Shown: piece after piece, positions 44,388-55,594 of the stretch | Layout: each line of letters begins with the position of its first letter | How positions within the stretch are numbered: the stretch's first letter is position 1 | Assembly: GCA_023101885.1 (NCBI GenBank) | Contig: JALPQD010000412.1 | Location: 442,534 to 506,533 of the forward strand | DNA: 64,000 bases | Reading direction: 5' to 3' | Source of the DNA: Typhlomys cinereus | Taxonomy: Eukaryota; Chordata; Mammalia; Rodentia; Platacanthomyidae | Position numbers and translations under genes: made by a program | The notes under the pieces: model-generated | The model's database searches: none | Seen by the model: the letters and a program-made list of their open reading frames with translations, nothing else | Told to the model about the DNA's origin: nothing

Positions 44388-46519
44388 GTATTATTTGTCT
44401 TCTATATATTTTCTTTGCTTTCTGGTCACTTTCTGTTCAGAATTTTTCCCCTTTTATTAATTGAGTTGTTTGTTTTCTTGCTTTAAAGTTTCAAGAATAC
44501 TTTGCATTTTTTTGTGGATATTAGTCCTTTATCAGCTATGTGTATTGCAGAGACTTTTCCCCAAGTGGTAGCTTTTTCAGTCTCTCAGCAGTGTCTTTCA
44601 CAGTGAAGATGTTTTTTAATTTTAGTGATATGTAATTAAATTGCTTTTTCTTTAGTGGATAGATGATATTTAGTAAAGTATCTAAAACAATTCATTGCAA
44701 GCTTCAGTTGTGGAGATTTCTAATAATTTTATACTTTTAAAATTAATATAGAGGTTTATGATCCATTTCAAGTTAATTTTATTTACAGTGGAAAGCATAC
44801 ACATTATTTTTTGGTCAAATATTGCTGGTCAACTCTTCTAGAACCATGCATCTGAAAGATTATTTTATTTTCATTGACTTATTTTTGTGTCTTTGTCAAA
44901 ACTGACTTGACTATTGCATGGGAGCAATTTTGGCTCTCTCTTTTGTTGTACCGACCCAGTATTTGTGTTTCCTCCAGTACCACACGATGTTGTAGTATTG
45001 AATTAAGACAATCAGGGTGTGTCCGCTTGCTGTTTGTCTTCAGTATTTTTTTGACTGTTCTAGATCTTTTGTCACCTTCATTTTAGAGTTTTTTTAAATC
45101 AATATCCATAAAATAGCATGATGAGAACTTGATTGGGATTTCACTGAACTCCTAAAAATTGACATTTTGACAACGCTGAGTTCTTCTATTACATAAATAT
45201 AGACACTGTCTCCATCTATTGACATAGTCATTGGTGTTTAATAGCAAAATCTTTTCCACTCTCCTTTGGATAATTTATATTAACATGTCTTCAAAACTCA
45301 CTTTTCTGCTTTTATATTTCCATTCTACTATTAAACTTGCCCAGTGAACTTTTATTTTCAGATAGTCTATTTTTCAATTCTAACTTTTCTGCTTGTTGTT
45401 TTGTTTTCTATTTCTCTACTGAGATTTTCCTGACTTTTCATCGATCTGATCTTTTTCTTCCCTTAATCTCATGTAATGTGGTAAAGCCGTATGCGTAAAA
45501 TCCCCTATCTGCTAATTCCAGCACTGTGGAGTTTATTTGGCTTACTTATAGGAGTAGGGGGAGGGTTACTTATGGAAGCAGGGAGGACACAGCATGGGTG
45601 ACTATTTCCCCATGGCTGTCCAGATGGAACGCCACCCAACTAATCTTTCTCAACTTATGTACCCTGAGGCCCCTCCAATCATCAATCGCACAGGCACATG
45701 TGTGGGTGCATGGCTGGGCACGTGCATTCCAGCCCTTCCCAGCCTCTGTATCTCTGAGGAACATCAACAATCTACAGATGTGATCTGGAGTCTCAGATAA
45801 AATGGAGGAATAACGCTTAACAACTTACTCCTGTAAGTAAGTCTAATAAACGGGTTGGTTCATTGAACTGGTTGGAGCTTGACATAATCACTACTTTGGT
45901 TGGTCATGGAACTCCTGTTTGGAGTGGAAAGACTATGGTATGATGTTTCCCCGGGAAAAGTATTCACACAATATGTGCACAGAAACCTGCAGTGTGCGTT
46001 AGAGATATGCAATGCAAGTGATGCAAGCCCTAGTCTCACACACTCTCCTGGAGTTCCTGCTGTGGGGCTGGTACCAGACTGACATGGGTAGAAGTGAGCC
46101 GCTGCCCTGAGAACTAGTAGGAAAGTGGGAAAAAATTCACGCTTAGGTAGCAGAACGCACATATGCTGTGCAGTAGCCAGAAAAGGAACAGGTGAGTCCT
46201 AGGGTGGGAATGATTGGGTCCCTAGCGTGTGATATCTATGGGTTCAAGGGATGAACAGGCATTTGAAAGACAGATGAGGAAATGGGAGCACAGCGAGCTT
46301 GCGCCCTTGGGTCTCTCGGTTAGGAAATGGTGGGCTGGGCACGGGGAATCCCCTGCTATGGTGATCACCAGCTCGCCTAACTTGTTGTTCAAATGTCCAT
46401 CTTGGAGTTAGTTTTTTTTTTTTTTTTTTTTTTTTTTTTGGTGTGGTTGAGTATTTTTCCACAATTGAGACTTCTATTTTCTTATATAAGACTTTGCCTT
46501 TTATGCCTTTAATATTTTT

Positions 46520-46590
46520 TAATTTTTTTATTATTTATTCAGTTGTGCGTGTGTGTGTGCGCGTGCGTGCGTGCGTGTGTGTGTGCGTGC

Positions 46591-46637
<47 letters not shown>

Positions 46638-46867
46638 ACCACGGGCGAATTGGAGAACCACCATGGACGCCTCCACCTCCTCCTTGTTTACTCTGCCCCG
46701 GGATTCACAGGCTCCGCCCTACCAGGACCAGAAACTCAGGCCGCCCCCCTCCCTCTCCCCGCCCCCCCCCTTCTACCTGGCGTCTATACATGGAGTCTAG
46801 GATCCAAATTCAGGACGTTGTGCCTGCAAGGCAGAGGCTTAACCCCTGAGCCACCTCTCCAGCCCCA
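46520..46867 (-). mobile_element. B2-like SINE, family A copy 5
   Basis: Flanked by the duplication CCTTTAATATTTTT at 46506-46519 and 46868-46881. It has a very long (TG)n/(CG) tract (about 46543-46634) and a C-rich expansion within the body (about 46741-46775). The head 'gccacctctccagcccc' is complete. Confidence 0.9.
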
Positions 46868-46946
46868 CCTTTAATATTTTTAATTTGCTAAACTCTTCAA
46901 ACCCCATTTGCACCCCATTACGAAATGCCAGTAGCATCCATTCAGG

Positions 46947-46953
46947 TGTGTGT

Positions 46954-46990
<37 letters not shown>
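46947..46990. repeat. (TG)n microsatellite
   Basis: A TG run with one TATG interruption, close to but separate from the SINE at 46520-46867. Confidence 0.9.
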
Positions 46991-46993
<3 letters not shown>

Positions 46994-47199
46994 TGGGGTG
47001 CGAGGGGAGGGAAGGGGGGGATCTTGATGCTCAGGCATTTGCTTGGTGGAGATGATGGCAGTTGGCACTTCTCTCCTACCTGAAAGCAAGGTTGTAGCTT
47101 TAGTGTTTGTTTGAGAAGGAGTGAGAAGCGAGAAACAGAAGAATAGCTGTTATTACACTTTCAGTAGTTTGGGACCTAAGGACTTTAAGGCCTGCTGGG

Positions 47200-47635
47200 G
47201 TAGCTAGTTGACAGTGTCAACTTGACAAGCGAAGGCTCCCCAGCTCTGGGCACGTTGTAAGGAATTAGTAGTTAAGTTAAGCCCTGAGCCAACTTGCAGG
47301 AGATTGTCTAATAAATGAAGGAAGTACCAATTCATGGTGGGTGGGACTTTTCTCTGGGCAGGGGGATAAGACGGAGGGCGCTGATTCAGATTGTTGACAT
47401 TCTTTGACATCCTTGGCAGACATGTCGTACAAGTGAGGTTTGCCCCTCTCTCGGCAGTTCTGTGGATATGGTATGGCCAATTCCCGTGGTCCCTGGCATT
47501 AGTATGAGCTCTCCTGTCAAGCAGGACCGAGACTGTAAGTTGGATAATCATAAGCCAAAATAAAATCCCTTGTTCCCCCTTAAACTGTTTCCTTGTGAAT
47601 TTATTTGCACACAGGCAAATTGCAACACTTTGTTT
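47200..47635 (+). mobile_element. MaLR-type LTR, group C copy 3 (sense)
   Basis: The only sense-oriented copy of this group. It opens 'tgacagtgtcaacttgacaa', contains 'gccaaaataaaatcccttgt' (AATAAA signal) and ends 'aggcaaattgcaacac'. The other four copies are its reverse complements. Confidence 0.65.
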
Positions 47636-48596
47636 TTTGGCTAAACAGCTACTCTCTAGGTTTCAGCGTTAATTTTACATTAATTTCCATTGATTTCACG
47701 AGTTTGCCTTTCACATCAGCCTTTGAAAGTTTTGGATGTGAATTACTAAGTTTCTGATAAATTAGAGAAAAGCTTACTAATACAGGCACAGAGATGCTAC
47801 ACCTTCTTTTCTTAAAGTTAAGTGTGACTTTTTTAAAAAGCTGTGTCTCTGGGTGTGTGGTTCCCTGACCACATTGTGGCTCTGTGTGCCTGGTGCACTG
47901 ACAATGCTGTGGCTTTGGGTGAGTGATGTTTTGCTCATGTATTTATTATTTGAGTGACAGACCATGCCCTGTTTCTTCTCGTGTACCTTTTCTTGTATCC
48001 TGTGGAAGATGGAAGAGACACTTTAAAACATGCAGAAGATAAGCAAATGACAAGATTCCTTTTGAATGTATTATGCATGTTATGATTATCTTATAGGCCT
48101 TTGAAATGAAAAAAAAACAGTAAGTAGAAAATTCAACAGAAGTATGAGGGGAAAGTGGCTACAGGCTCATTGTAGTTTTGTCATCAGCCTATGCATTTAG
48201 ATTTGAGATGCTGGAACTCCCAGGGAGGGGCAGAAGGATGGAAATGTGTCATGTAAGGTTATACACAAATTACCCCTCCCCTTTGGCCACATTTCATTGA
48301 TTTTTTTTGGCATTGGCTCATATAATATTTGAAAAACATTAGTTTCAAACACAATTTTCATAATCCCCTAGTGTGCAGCTTTTCTTGAGGAATCGGGAGT
48401 GCTAGGGTTGAGGCTGTGGTTGCCTGGCGCTTGCCCCAAGGGAACGGCCAGGTCATAGCACCTCCAGCACAGGTTCTGGGACCCTGGTGTGTGCTGCCCC
48501 CGCGCTAGAGTGTTGGACTTGGAGCACCATGTACCAGTTCGGTAACTTTAGGACTTCCTGGAGTTTTCATTTTCACCTGTCCTGACAGCAGCGTGT

Positions 48597-48597
48597 G

Positions 48598-48649
<52 letters not shown>

Positions 48650-48750
48650 TGAATGAAAAAGGCAGAGGGAGTGAGGAAGAGAGGGAAAGGAAGAGAGGGA
48701 AAGAGGAGAGAAAAAGAGTGAGAGAGAGAGAAAGAGAGAGAGAGAGAGAT
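48597..48750. repeat. (TG)n followed by (GA)n-rich tract
   Basis: A (TG)n run to about 48648, then a purine-only GA/GGAA tract to about 48750, the compound layout also seen at 54936-55045 and 63811-63911. Confidence 0.9.
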
Positions 48751-51633
48751 TGATTGGGAATATCTTTAACAGGAAGCACAGCCTATGCCGAAAGAGTAAT
48801 TCCCAACTACTCAGGGATGTGTGGTGGGGTTTTGGGGAACAAACACTTCCTGGTAATGTGTAGACCTGGATAGGAATTTTCCTGCCACCTTCTATGATGG
48901 TTTAAATCATTCTTTTGTTTTCGGAAAACAATTTATGATGTGTTTTTAAAATGCATTTTTAGAAATTATTCTGCAGGATCCACGCTGTCCGCATGGTGGT
49001 TTACAGGGCGTATCTGACCACAGCTGGAGCACTTCTGGGTGCTTTATGGCAAATTATTCTCAGATTACCCTTTAATGCAGGAAGGGCTGCCTGTTGTCTG
49101 AGCTCCCTGGGTCACACAGAGCCCCTCAGCCTTGATGCAAAACAGCTGCCTGTGTTCCAAAAAAGAGGCATTTCAGGCTGAGGCAACAGGGAAAAGGTTT
49201 TCATAGCTGGTAGAGATAATGAGAAATGTTAAATTACTCTTTCTTGGGCACTAAAATGTGATTTAATTTGGTTACTGACAAATTGTATAAATCTAAGAAA
49301 GAAGTAGTCAGAAGAGGAGTTTGTTAAGCGTGCTCTGGTAATACTTATAGTATGTCCTGAGGGGGCGTTCCCCAGGGAGACCAGCACAAAAGTCCTGCTG
49401 ACCTCCATGTCCCTGGGCCTCAGACGACTGGGCCGGGGTCAGGGGCCAATCCCCAGGCCTCCCTGTCTTCTCTCCTCTGGGTTCCTGCTGAGACCAGCAA
49501 CAAAGGGGTCAATTGTCTAAAGCCTCCTCTTGTTCTGAGAGGCTCCACGGGGCCCTCTGAATGCCAAAGTGTATCTACATACCTGGGCATGTATATGCAT
49601 AGCTTTATGATTATGTATGTATATGTACACAGGATGGTCATGCAGTACCTGTGTCCATGTAGTACCTGTGTATGTACGTGCTCACACGTGTACGCAAGCA
49701 GCTACATGCATGCAACATACTATAAAATATGTACACATTTGAGTGTATGTGTTCTTATACATTTGTGTGTGTGTGTGTACATGTGTGAGGCTTGCTTAAA
49801 GAATTTTTGAGTTGCTGGGGCGTCTAAACAGGACACGATACCGCAGGAGGTGGGGCTAGTCAGTGGTGGCTCCTAAGACTAGTGGAGAAAAATATTTAGC
49901 TCATCTCTCAGCAGGTCGCAGTTGTCTTATCTGGTGTTTGCCAAGATCCAGGAAGCTCAGGTGCACTCTCCCCCCCCCCTTTCCTATAGGAATGTGGCAA
50001 AGTAGGTGAGGGGAGTCCCCTTACATAGCAGCTCACTAGTAGACTTCATCTCACTGGAGTTTTAAATCTAGACCCGCTAGAATTTCTCTACACTGTTCTT
50101 ACCCTAGCCCAGGGCTAACTGGATCTAGTGCGTTCTGTTTGGAGTTTCAGCCACATTTCTAGAACACCTGTGAGCTGCTGTGGCCTCATCCACCCATAAG
50201 CTGATCCCCACTTAGCCGCAGAATCGGCACCTGGGTCCCATTCTTTTGGTTCCTAGAGCAGCTTGTGTGCACGGAGGTCTTCAGGGGTCGCAGTCGGTCT
50301 TGGGTGGGAACCAACTAGTGTTCATGGTTCACATTTTGTTACTTAAACCGAGTTGTCTTTTAAACATGATGACAAAACACGTCTGACTCAGAAGTTGGGA
50401 AAAGATGCTTGTGAACATTTCGTTAAGATCTACCTTTGTGACAGCGTTATTATTTCCCAGTTCCGAACCAGTACAGCTGTGCTCAATAGTTTTTTTTTCT
50501 ACTTTCTTTTCGTTCTTCTCCCTCCTGCCCCGTTTCCTCTCTGCGCCCCAGCAAGGGCTTATCTTTCAACTGTGGAAAAGTCACCAATTAAACTCCGCTC
50601 AAAAGCTTATCAAAATATTCAGTTGGTAAAATTACCTTATAATTAGCTGAACTGTGCGCCAGAACTTTTTAACCCCAGGAAATGTAAAGTGAGACCGCAT
50701 GTGAAATCTTTAAATTGCTCATCCCGACCTTCTTGGCTACAGTTTCTGCTTTCATTTCTTTCCCAAAGTTATTTCCTTCTTGTTCTTTATAGTTTTGATA
50801 TCCCAGTGGCAGCTTTCCCTTTTGTTTGCTTAAGCATCAAAGAAAGTACATTACTAGTTTAGTTAACATAGATAATCGAATAAATCCAGATGTAAACTTG
50901 GTTTTTAATATGTAATGTGTACGTGTTTGCATATCCATGTGCATGTATCCCCTCTGTTAAGGAGTATCAAAGATACTGTTGATGATGTTTGGAGACCTTG
51001 AAGCATACCTTAGATTTTTTTTATACAGAAATAATATTATAAGTGGCACTTAGGTTCTTAAAATTTTGCATGTTTCTTAAGTTGGTAATGTCTTAATGGA
51101 CATAAATGAGTTCATGAAACTCACTGGACAATGATTATCACCTTTTCTATGATTAAATGCTTCCAAACTTCTAAAAATAAATTGAAACACTAAGTTTTGG
51201 AAAGCACTAACATTTTTATAAATGCGGTATTGCTATTTATAGTGCTCATACTGGTAGCTAACATTTAGAGTTTTCCCCAGCAGCTATAAACACAGATATG
51301 GAAAAAAAATTCTTCTTTACATTATTCTGTGAAAAGACAACTATTTCGTTCATTTTGTAGTTGGAAAAACTGTGGCACTGAGAGTTTCAATAACTTGCTG
51401 GTGTAGCTGAACTTGGCTGGCCGATTCCTTGGTAAATCCACTGTTTACCTTGTGTGAGCTGGCTGAGGATCAGGCTTCTGATTTGACCTCCATATACTCC
51501 ATATATGCAGGTTTCCACGAGCCCGCAGAGCAAAGAGGAAATCACAGCTTCATCTCAGCCTCTTGTTGCCGCTGTGCTTAGCAGATATGTGCACCATCTC
51601 TTTTAACTTTTTCCAGTCTTATGTGTGTGCACA

Positions 51634-51634
<1 letters not shown>

Positions 51635-51686
<52 letters not shown>

Positions 51687-51960
51687 ATGTATGGAGGTCC
51701 ATGGTTAACATCAGGATCATCCTTGGTGAGTCTTCCATCTTATTCTTTTTAAAGCAGGGTCTTTAATCAAACTCAGAGTTCACCAATAGTGTTAATCTAG
51801 CTAGCTAGCTTGCTGCGGGGATTCCCAATCTCTGACTTCTGAGGCTGGGATAAGGTGGGCTGCCTTATCTACCTGGCATTTTGCTTGGGCTTTGGAATCT
51901 GGGGATCTAAATTCTGACGGAATGCGTAGTAGAATGTTGATCTTATTTCCCCAGCCCACA
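51635..51960 (-). mobile_element. Older B2-like SINE, family B copy 5
   Basis: A (TG)n run at 51640-51681, then 'gaggtccatggttaacatca', 'ggctgccttatctacctggc' and the reversed head 'cttatttccccagccca'. Diverged, with an insertion in its middle. Confidence 0.65.
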
Positions 51961-52227
51961 AGTTGCCTCTCTTAAAATTACATTTGGATATGGGGCCTGA
52001 TTTTTTTTGCTATTTTCAAAGTGAGACAGCTTGTTGATGGATCTGCATGGAAGTGAGACAGCTTGATCTGATGGGTCTGTATGGAAGCTTCTCTGGAGGT
52101 CCCTGGCCCACCAGTCTCCTTTGGCCTGGGCTCCAGTTGTTGCTCCTGGGGTAATGGTGGAGAGGGGATATGCATCACTTTGCTACAAATCTTATTATCA
52201 GCCTCATGCTGCTACCCCATCTGTTGC

Positions 52228-52532
52228 AGTTACTCTGCATGTTGTTGATAAATTCATGACCAAGTGGTTTATAGGGGATCGAGGGTTTTTTTTTTTTTTG
52301 TCTCTTATGATTGTCCAGTTACAGTTCTTAATCCAGCTTGGCAGGAGAATCCACACCAATACCAGGGGTTGAGGGAACTGGTCACACCATATGCATGTAT
52401 TCACAGGACTTCTGAGAGAGGGACGATCTTTATTTGCCAGGCCAGCATGTCTGGCCAAGTATACAGATGGACGCCAACTTCCTCAATCAGGTCCCTCCAT
52501 CTTATTCACCACACACCATGGGGTCCATTAGG
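52228..52532 (-). mobile_element. MaLR-type LTR, group C copy 4 (partial)
   Basis: It contains 'aatccagcttggcaggagaa', 'ctgagagagggacgatcttt' and 'agcatgtctggccaagtata'. The end seen in other copies ('aagttgacacctgtgcc') is missing. It lies close to the acceptor of the next exon. Confidence 0.6.
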
Positions 52533-52628
52533 AAATGCTTAAAAAAATTGTTCACGTTGGATTAATTTTCTCATGAATTTAATGTGTTTTGGATATTATT
52601 TAATTTATGTTTCCCTTCTTCATTGCAG

Positions 52629-52663
52629 CTTGGATTGACGATTGCCATTCGTTACAGTCACAG
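52629..52663 (+). CDS. ACOXL: ACOXL exon h (35-nt small exon)
   Basis: It encodes LGLTIAIRYSH plus two bases (AG) of a serine or arginine codon. It is preceded by a good pyrimidine tract ('tttcccttcttcattgcag') and followed by CAG|GTAAAG. It corresponds to ACOX1 KACTIAIRYSAVRHQ and opens the first long helix of the C-terminal domain. The length is not a multiple of three, so skipping would shift the frame. The following exon, expected to continue with a RRQFGP-like sequence, was not found in the remaining 11.3 kb. Confidence 0.9.
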
Positions 52664-52859
52664 GTAAAGCTTGAGTTTTCCTTTTGGAAGAAATATATTT
52701 GCTGGCTTAGAGATTTGGGTTTGGTCATAAGGTCTTTCTGAGTTTACTTTGGTAGCTGATTGTCCATGATGTTCACGACATAGATGAAATTGCCCTGGTT
52801 GCTTGGGTTATTTGGAGGAGTATGTGGTGGCATGGGTGACATTTTTGGACATTTTTGGT

Positions 52860-53005
52860 TTTGATTTGTATGTTTGAGACGGAGTCTCAGTGTGTTGCTC
52901 AAGCTGGTCTTGAACTCATTCTGTGGCCCAAACTACTTTGAACTTGTGTCTTCCTCTTAGTCTTCAAATTCTGGATTATAGGTGTGCATCATTACACCCA
53001 GCTCT
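52860..53005 (-). repeat. B1/Alu-like SINE
   Basis: 'ttgagacggagtctcagtgt', 'caagctggtcttgaactcat' and 'ggattataggtgtgcatcat' then 'tacacccagctctg' form a reversed 7SL-type monomer. Confidence 0.75.
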
Positions 53006-53141
53006 GTCATGTTGTTTTGAGACAGGTTGTCATTTGTGGCTCAGCCAGATTTGTGGTCCTCTTCTCTCAATCTCCCACACGAAGAATAAATCCTCACATT
53101 AGCAATGTTTCTGTTAAAACACAGAAATGGGTAGCTGTTGC

Positions 53142-53562
53142 AGTTTGCCTGCATGGTTGACCATCAAACGGCTTAAGGGAACAAGAGTTTATTTTCTCGT
53201 ACGATTATTGGTTATAGTTCCTAGTCCAGCTTGAAGGAAGAGCATGCGCCAACACCAGGGCCGAGGGAACTGGCCACACCGTCACCACATAACAGCTGAG
53301 AGATGGACAATCCTTACTTGCCAGACCAGCATGTCTGGCCAAGTGTACACAAGGATGCCAACTTCCTCAATCAACTCTCAGTATTTTATTCAATTGTTCA
53401 GGTCTTAGTCCCACCCACCATGGGCTGGGCCTTCCCCATCAGCTAGATAATCTCCTTCAGGTTCACTCTGGGCTTAACTCAGCTACTAATTCTCTACAAA
53501 TGTGCCCAGAGCCCAAACCCTCAACTGTCAAGTTGACACTGTGCCTGACTATGACAGTAGCT
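53142..53562 (-). mobile_element. MaLR-type LTR, group C copy 5 (antisense)
   Basis: It shares 'tgcagtttgcctgcatggtt', 'atcaaacggcttaagggaac', 'agcatgtctggccaagtgta' and 'caagttgacactgtgcctga' with the other group C copies. Confidence 0.65.
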
Positions 53563-54935
53563 CTATATCGGAGATGCAGAAATGATTTGGGGGTAGTATA
53601 TTGTCCCCAAGAGTGAGAGCCCAAACTAGAGATTTCTTGCTCTTGAGGCCACGCCAGGCCTGCTTGTGAAGCCCTTGTCCAGTTCACACATGACTTCTTC
53701 TTCGCGTCTTTATACATCTGATAGTGACTAAGTCTCTGTTTTTTTGTTTTGCTTCAGAATCTCTGTCTTGGTATTGATTACATCAAGCATACGAAAAATG
53801 ATCTTTCTCTTATATAATGCAATCATGGACTGTGAATGTTTGTCTCTAGACTCACCTATCCTATTTGCATGCATCCAAATGTATTATGTCGAGCTATTAA
53901 AACAGCATCTGCCCTCAGTAGTGGGGTGGCAAGTGGTGTCCTCTTGTCCTCACACAGTCTGTGCTCCTTTCCGCCTCCCACAGTACCACCCTTAGGCAAA
54001 AGACTTACAGCTTGGGTTAATCTGGTTGGTTCTGCACAAACAACCCAGAAGTGTATCTGGTTTCAAAACAAGTTTTCCTCCTAAAAAAATGCCTGTAACA
54101 AGTTTCATGTATGGGTTTGGTTTAAATGAATTACACAATTATAAGCAACCTCTGAGACTTAGAAAGCTGTTGAGAAGCAGAACAGGTACAAACAGGAAGA
54201 GGACAGTATGGCTTGAACCTCTCGGACTGTTTCTGGACTGTGTGGAAGAGGGCCACGCCACAAAGGCTCACAGCTATGCAGGAGTAAAGAAAATATCTTT
54301 TCTCTGACTTACCATTAGGCTCTTGGCTGAGGCTCCGTAACAGAAGGCAGATAGCAAGAGGAAGACACACATGTTTATTTAATGTTTTACATGATCCAGG
54401 AGCCTTCCCGAGGAGAGGGAGACCCAAAGTGGAGAAATTTGATTGGACGGAGGAGTATTACGGGATGCCAACAAACTCAGATTGGCTTTTGCTGAGATTC
54501 TCTTTGTGCTCCTGTGACTTCAGCAATCAGGCGGCTCCTTTGGAATTGGAAGGGCACCACCTCTCCAGTGACAGTTTTGTGATCTGTTTTGATGACTTCC
54601 TGTGATTTCCTCAATGGCCCAGATGCCACTTTTTGGTGTGACCTGTTTTGAGCCTCATCCACTGCCTGCGTGATTCTGTGTCCTGTCTGTGCAGGGTGCA
54701 TGCCAGACGCTCGCACGCATAGAAGCAGCGTTGCCTGCCTGCCAGTTCCTTTGTCAGCTCACCAGGCAGATGCAGTCGACGGGGCACGCACCCACTCTGC
54801 CTTTAAGATGCGTGGTGCTTGCCATGAATGCTGTGCCCTAAAGCCAACAGGTTGCTGGGTAGGTTGTGTCTGGGAGAGGAATTGGAAATGTTATTTTAGC
54901 CTCTCTTTAGAATATTATAAATAAATACTGTTCAA

Positions 54936-55042
<107 letters not shown>

Positions 55043-55290
55043 GAGATTGATTTTAACATTCTTCCTTTTCCTTTGGTTGAGTTGCCCCTCAGTATTATAC
55101 GAGTATTTCATAGTAAAGCATAGGCCTATTGGTGCATCAAAGTCATAAGAAAAAGTAAGATTTCACCCAGTTCAGAGAACACACCAAAGTTCCCGTCCAT
55201 GACGACTAGGGCTTTTTTTCACTAATGTGGTTCTGCGGAGAATTATAACTTGTGTAGAAACTTAAGTTTCTTTAAAAGTCGAGCATAAGG

Positions 55291-55594
55291 GGCTGGAGAG
55301 GTGGCTCAGGGGTTAAGCCTCCGCCTTGCAGGCAGAAGGTCCTGAGTTCGGATCCCAGATCCCACGTATAGACGCCAGGCGGAAGCGGGGGCGGCCTGCG
55401 CTTCTGGTCCTGGTAGGGCGGAGCCTGTGAATCCCGGGGCAGAAGGAGGTGGAGGCGTCCATGGTGGTTCGCGAATTCGTCTGTGGTTCTACATATACAC
55501 AGACACACACACACACACACACACAGACACACACGCGCACGCACATACACACGCACATGCACACAGTTGAATAAATAATAATAATAATTAAAAA
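55291..55594 (+). mobile_element. B2-like SINE, family A copy 6 (sense)
   Basis: Flanked by the duplication AAAAGTCGAGCATAAGG at 55274-55290 and 55595-55611. Complete from the GGCTGGAGAGGTGGCTCAGG head through (CA)n to an AATAAT-type tail. Very similar to the copy at 16657. Confidence 0.93.

Larger units (their letters stand above)
37898..44403 (-). mobile_element. Near full-length young LINE-1 with 3' transduction
   Basis: The duplication GTATTATTTGTCTTCT flanks the insertion at 37898-37913 and 44388-44403. In its own direction it contains a GC-rich 5' UTR (44387-43966), ORF1 (43965-42895), a 50-nt spacer, a broken ORF2 (42844-39021), a roughly 985-nt 3' UTR with a G-rich polypurine tract (38090-38050 region), an A/T tail (38036-38003), about 80 nt of non-L1 sequence (38002-37923) and a second poly(A) (37922-37914). 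It lies antisense to ACOXL inside an older L1. Confidence 0.92.
37540..45420 (-). mobile_element. Old L1 fragment hosting the young L1 insertion
   Basis: The left part (37540-37913: 'actctatgaatggaatcata', 'tgagtgtcttttcatgtatt') and right part (44404-45420: 'gatattagtcctttatcagc', 'gatttcactgaactcctaaa', 'caacgctgagttcttctatt') are consecutive pieces of an ancient antisense L1. They are rejoined when the young L1 and one copy of its duplication are set aside. Confidence 0.75.
45421..52628 (+). other. ACOXL: ACOXL large intron, last part
   Basis: Recognised content: a 32-nt poly(T) (46408-46439), a family A SINE (46520-46867), (TG)n at 46947-46990, a group C LTR (47200-47635), (TG)n and (GA)n at 48597-48750, a TATG-rich block (49575-49790), a family B SINE (51635-51960) and a partial group C LTR (52228-52532) ending about 97 nt before the exon. 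Unique sequence with nothing recognised: 45430-46400, 47640-48590, 48760-49570 and 49800-51600. Confidence 0.6.

Noticed and set aside
44014..44486. GC-rich open frames that might be a small gene in a CpG island
   Set aside because: They fall inside the L1 5' UTR, between the target-site duplication and ORF1, and on the wrong strand for the L1.
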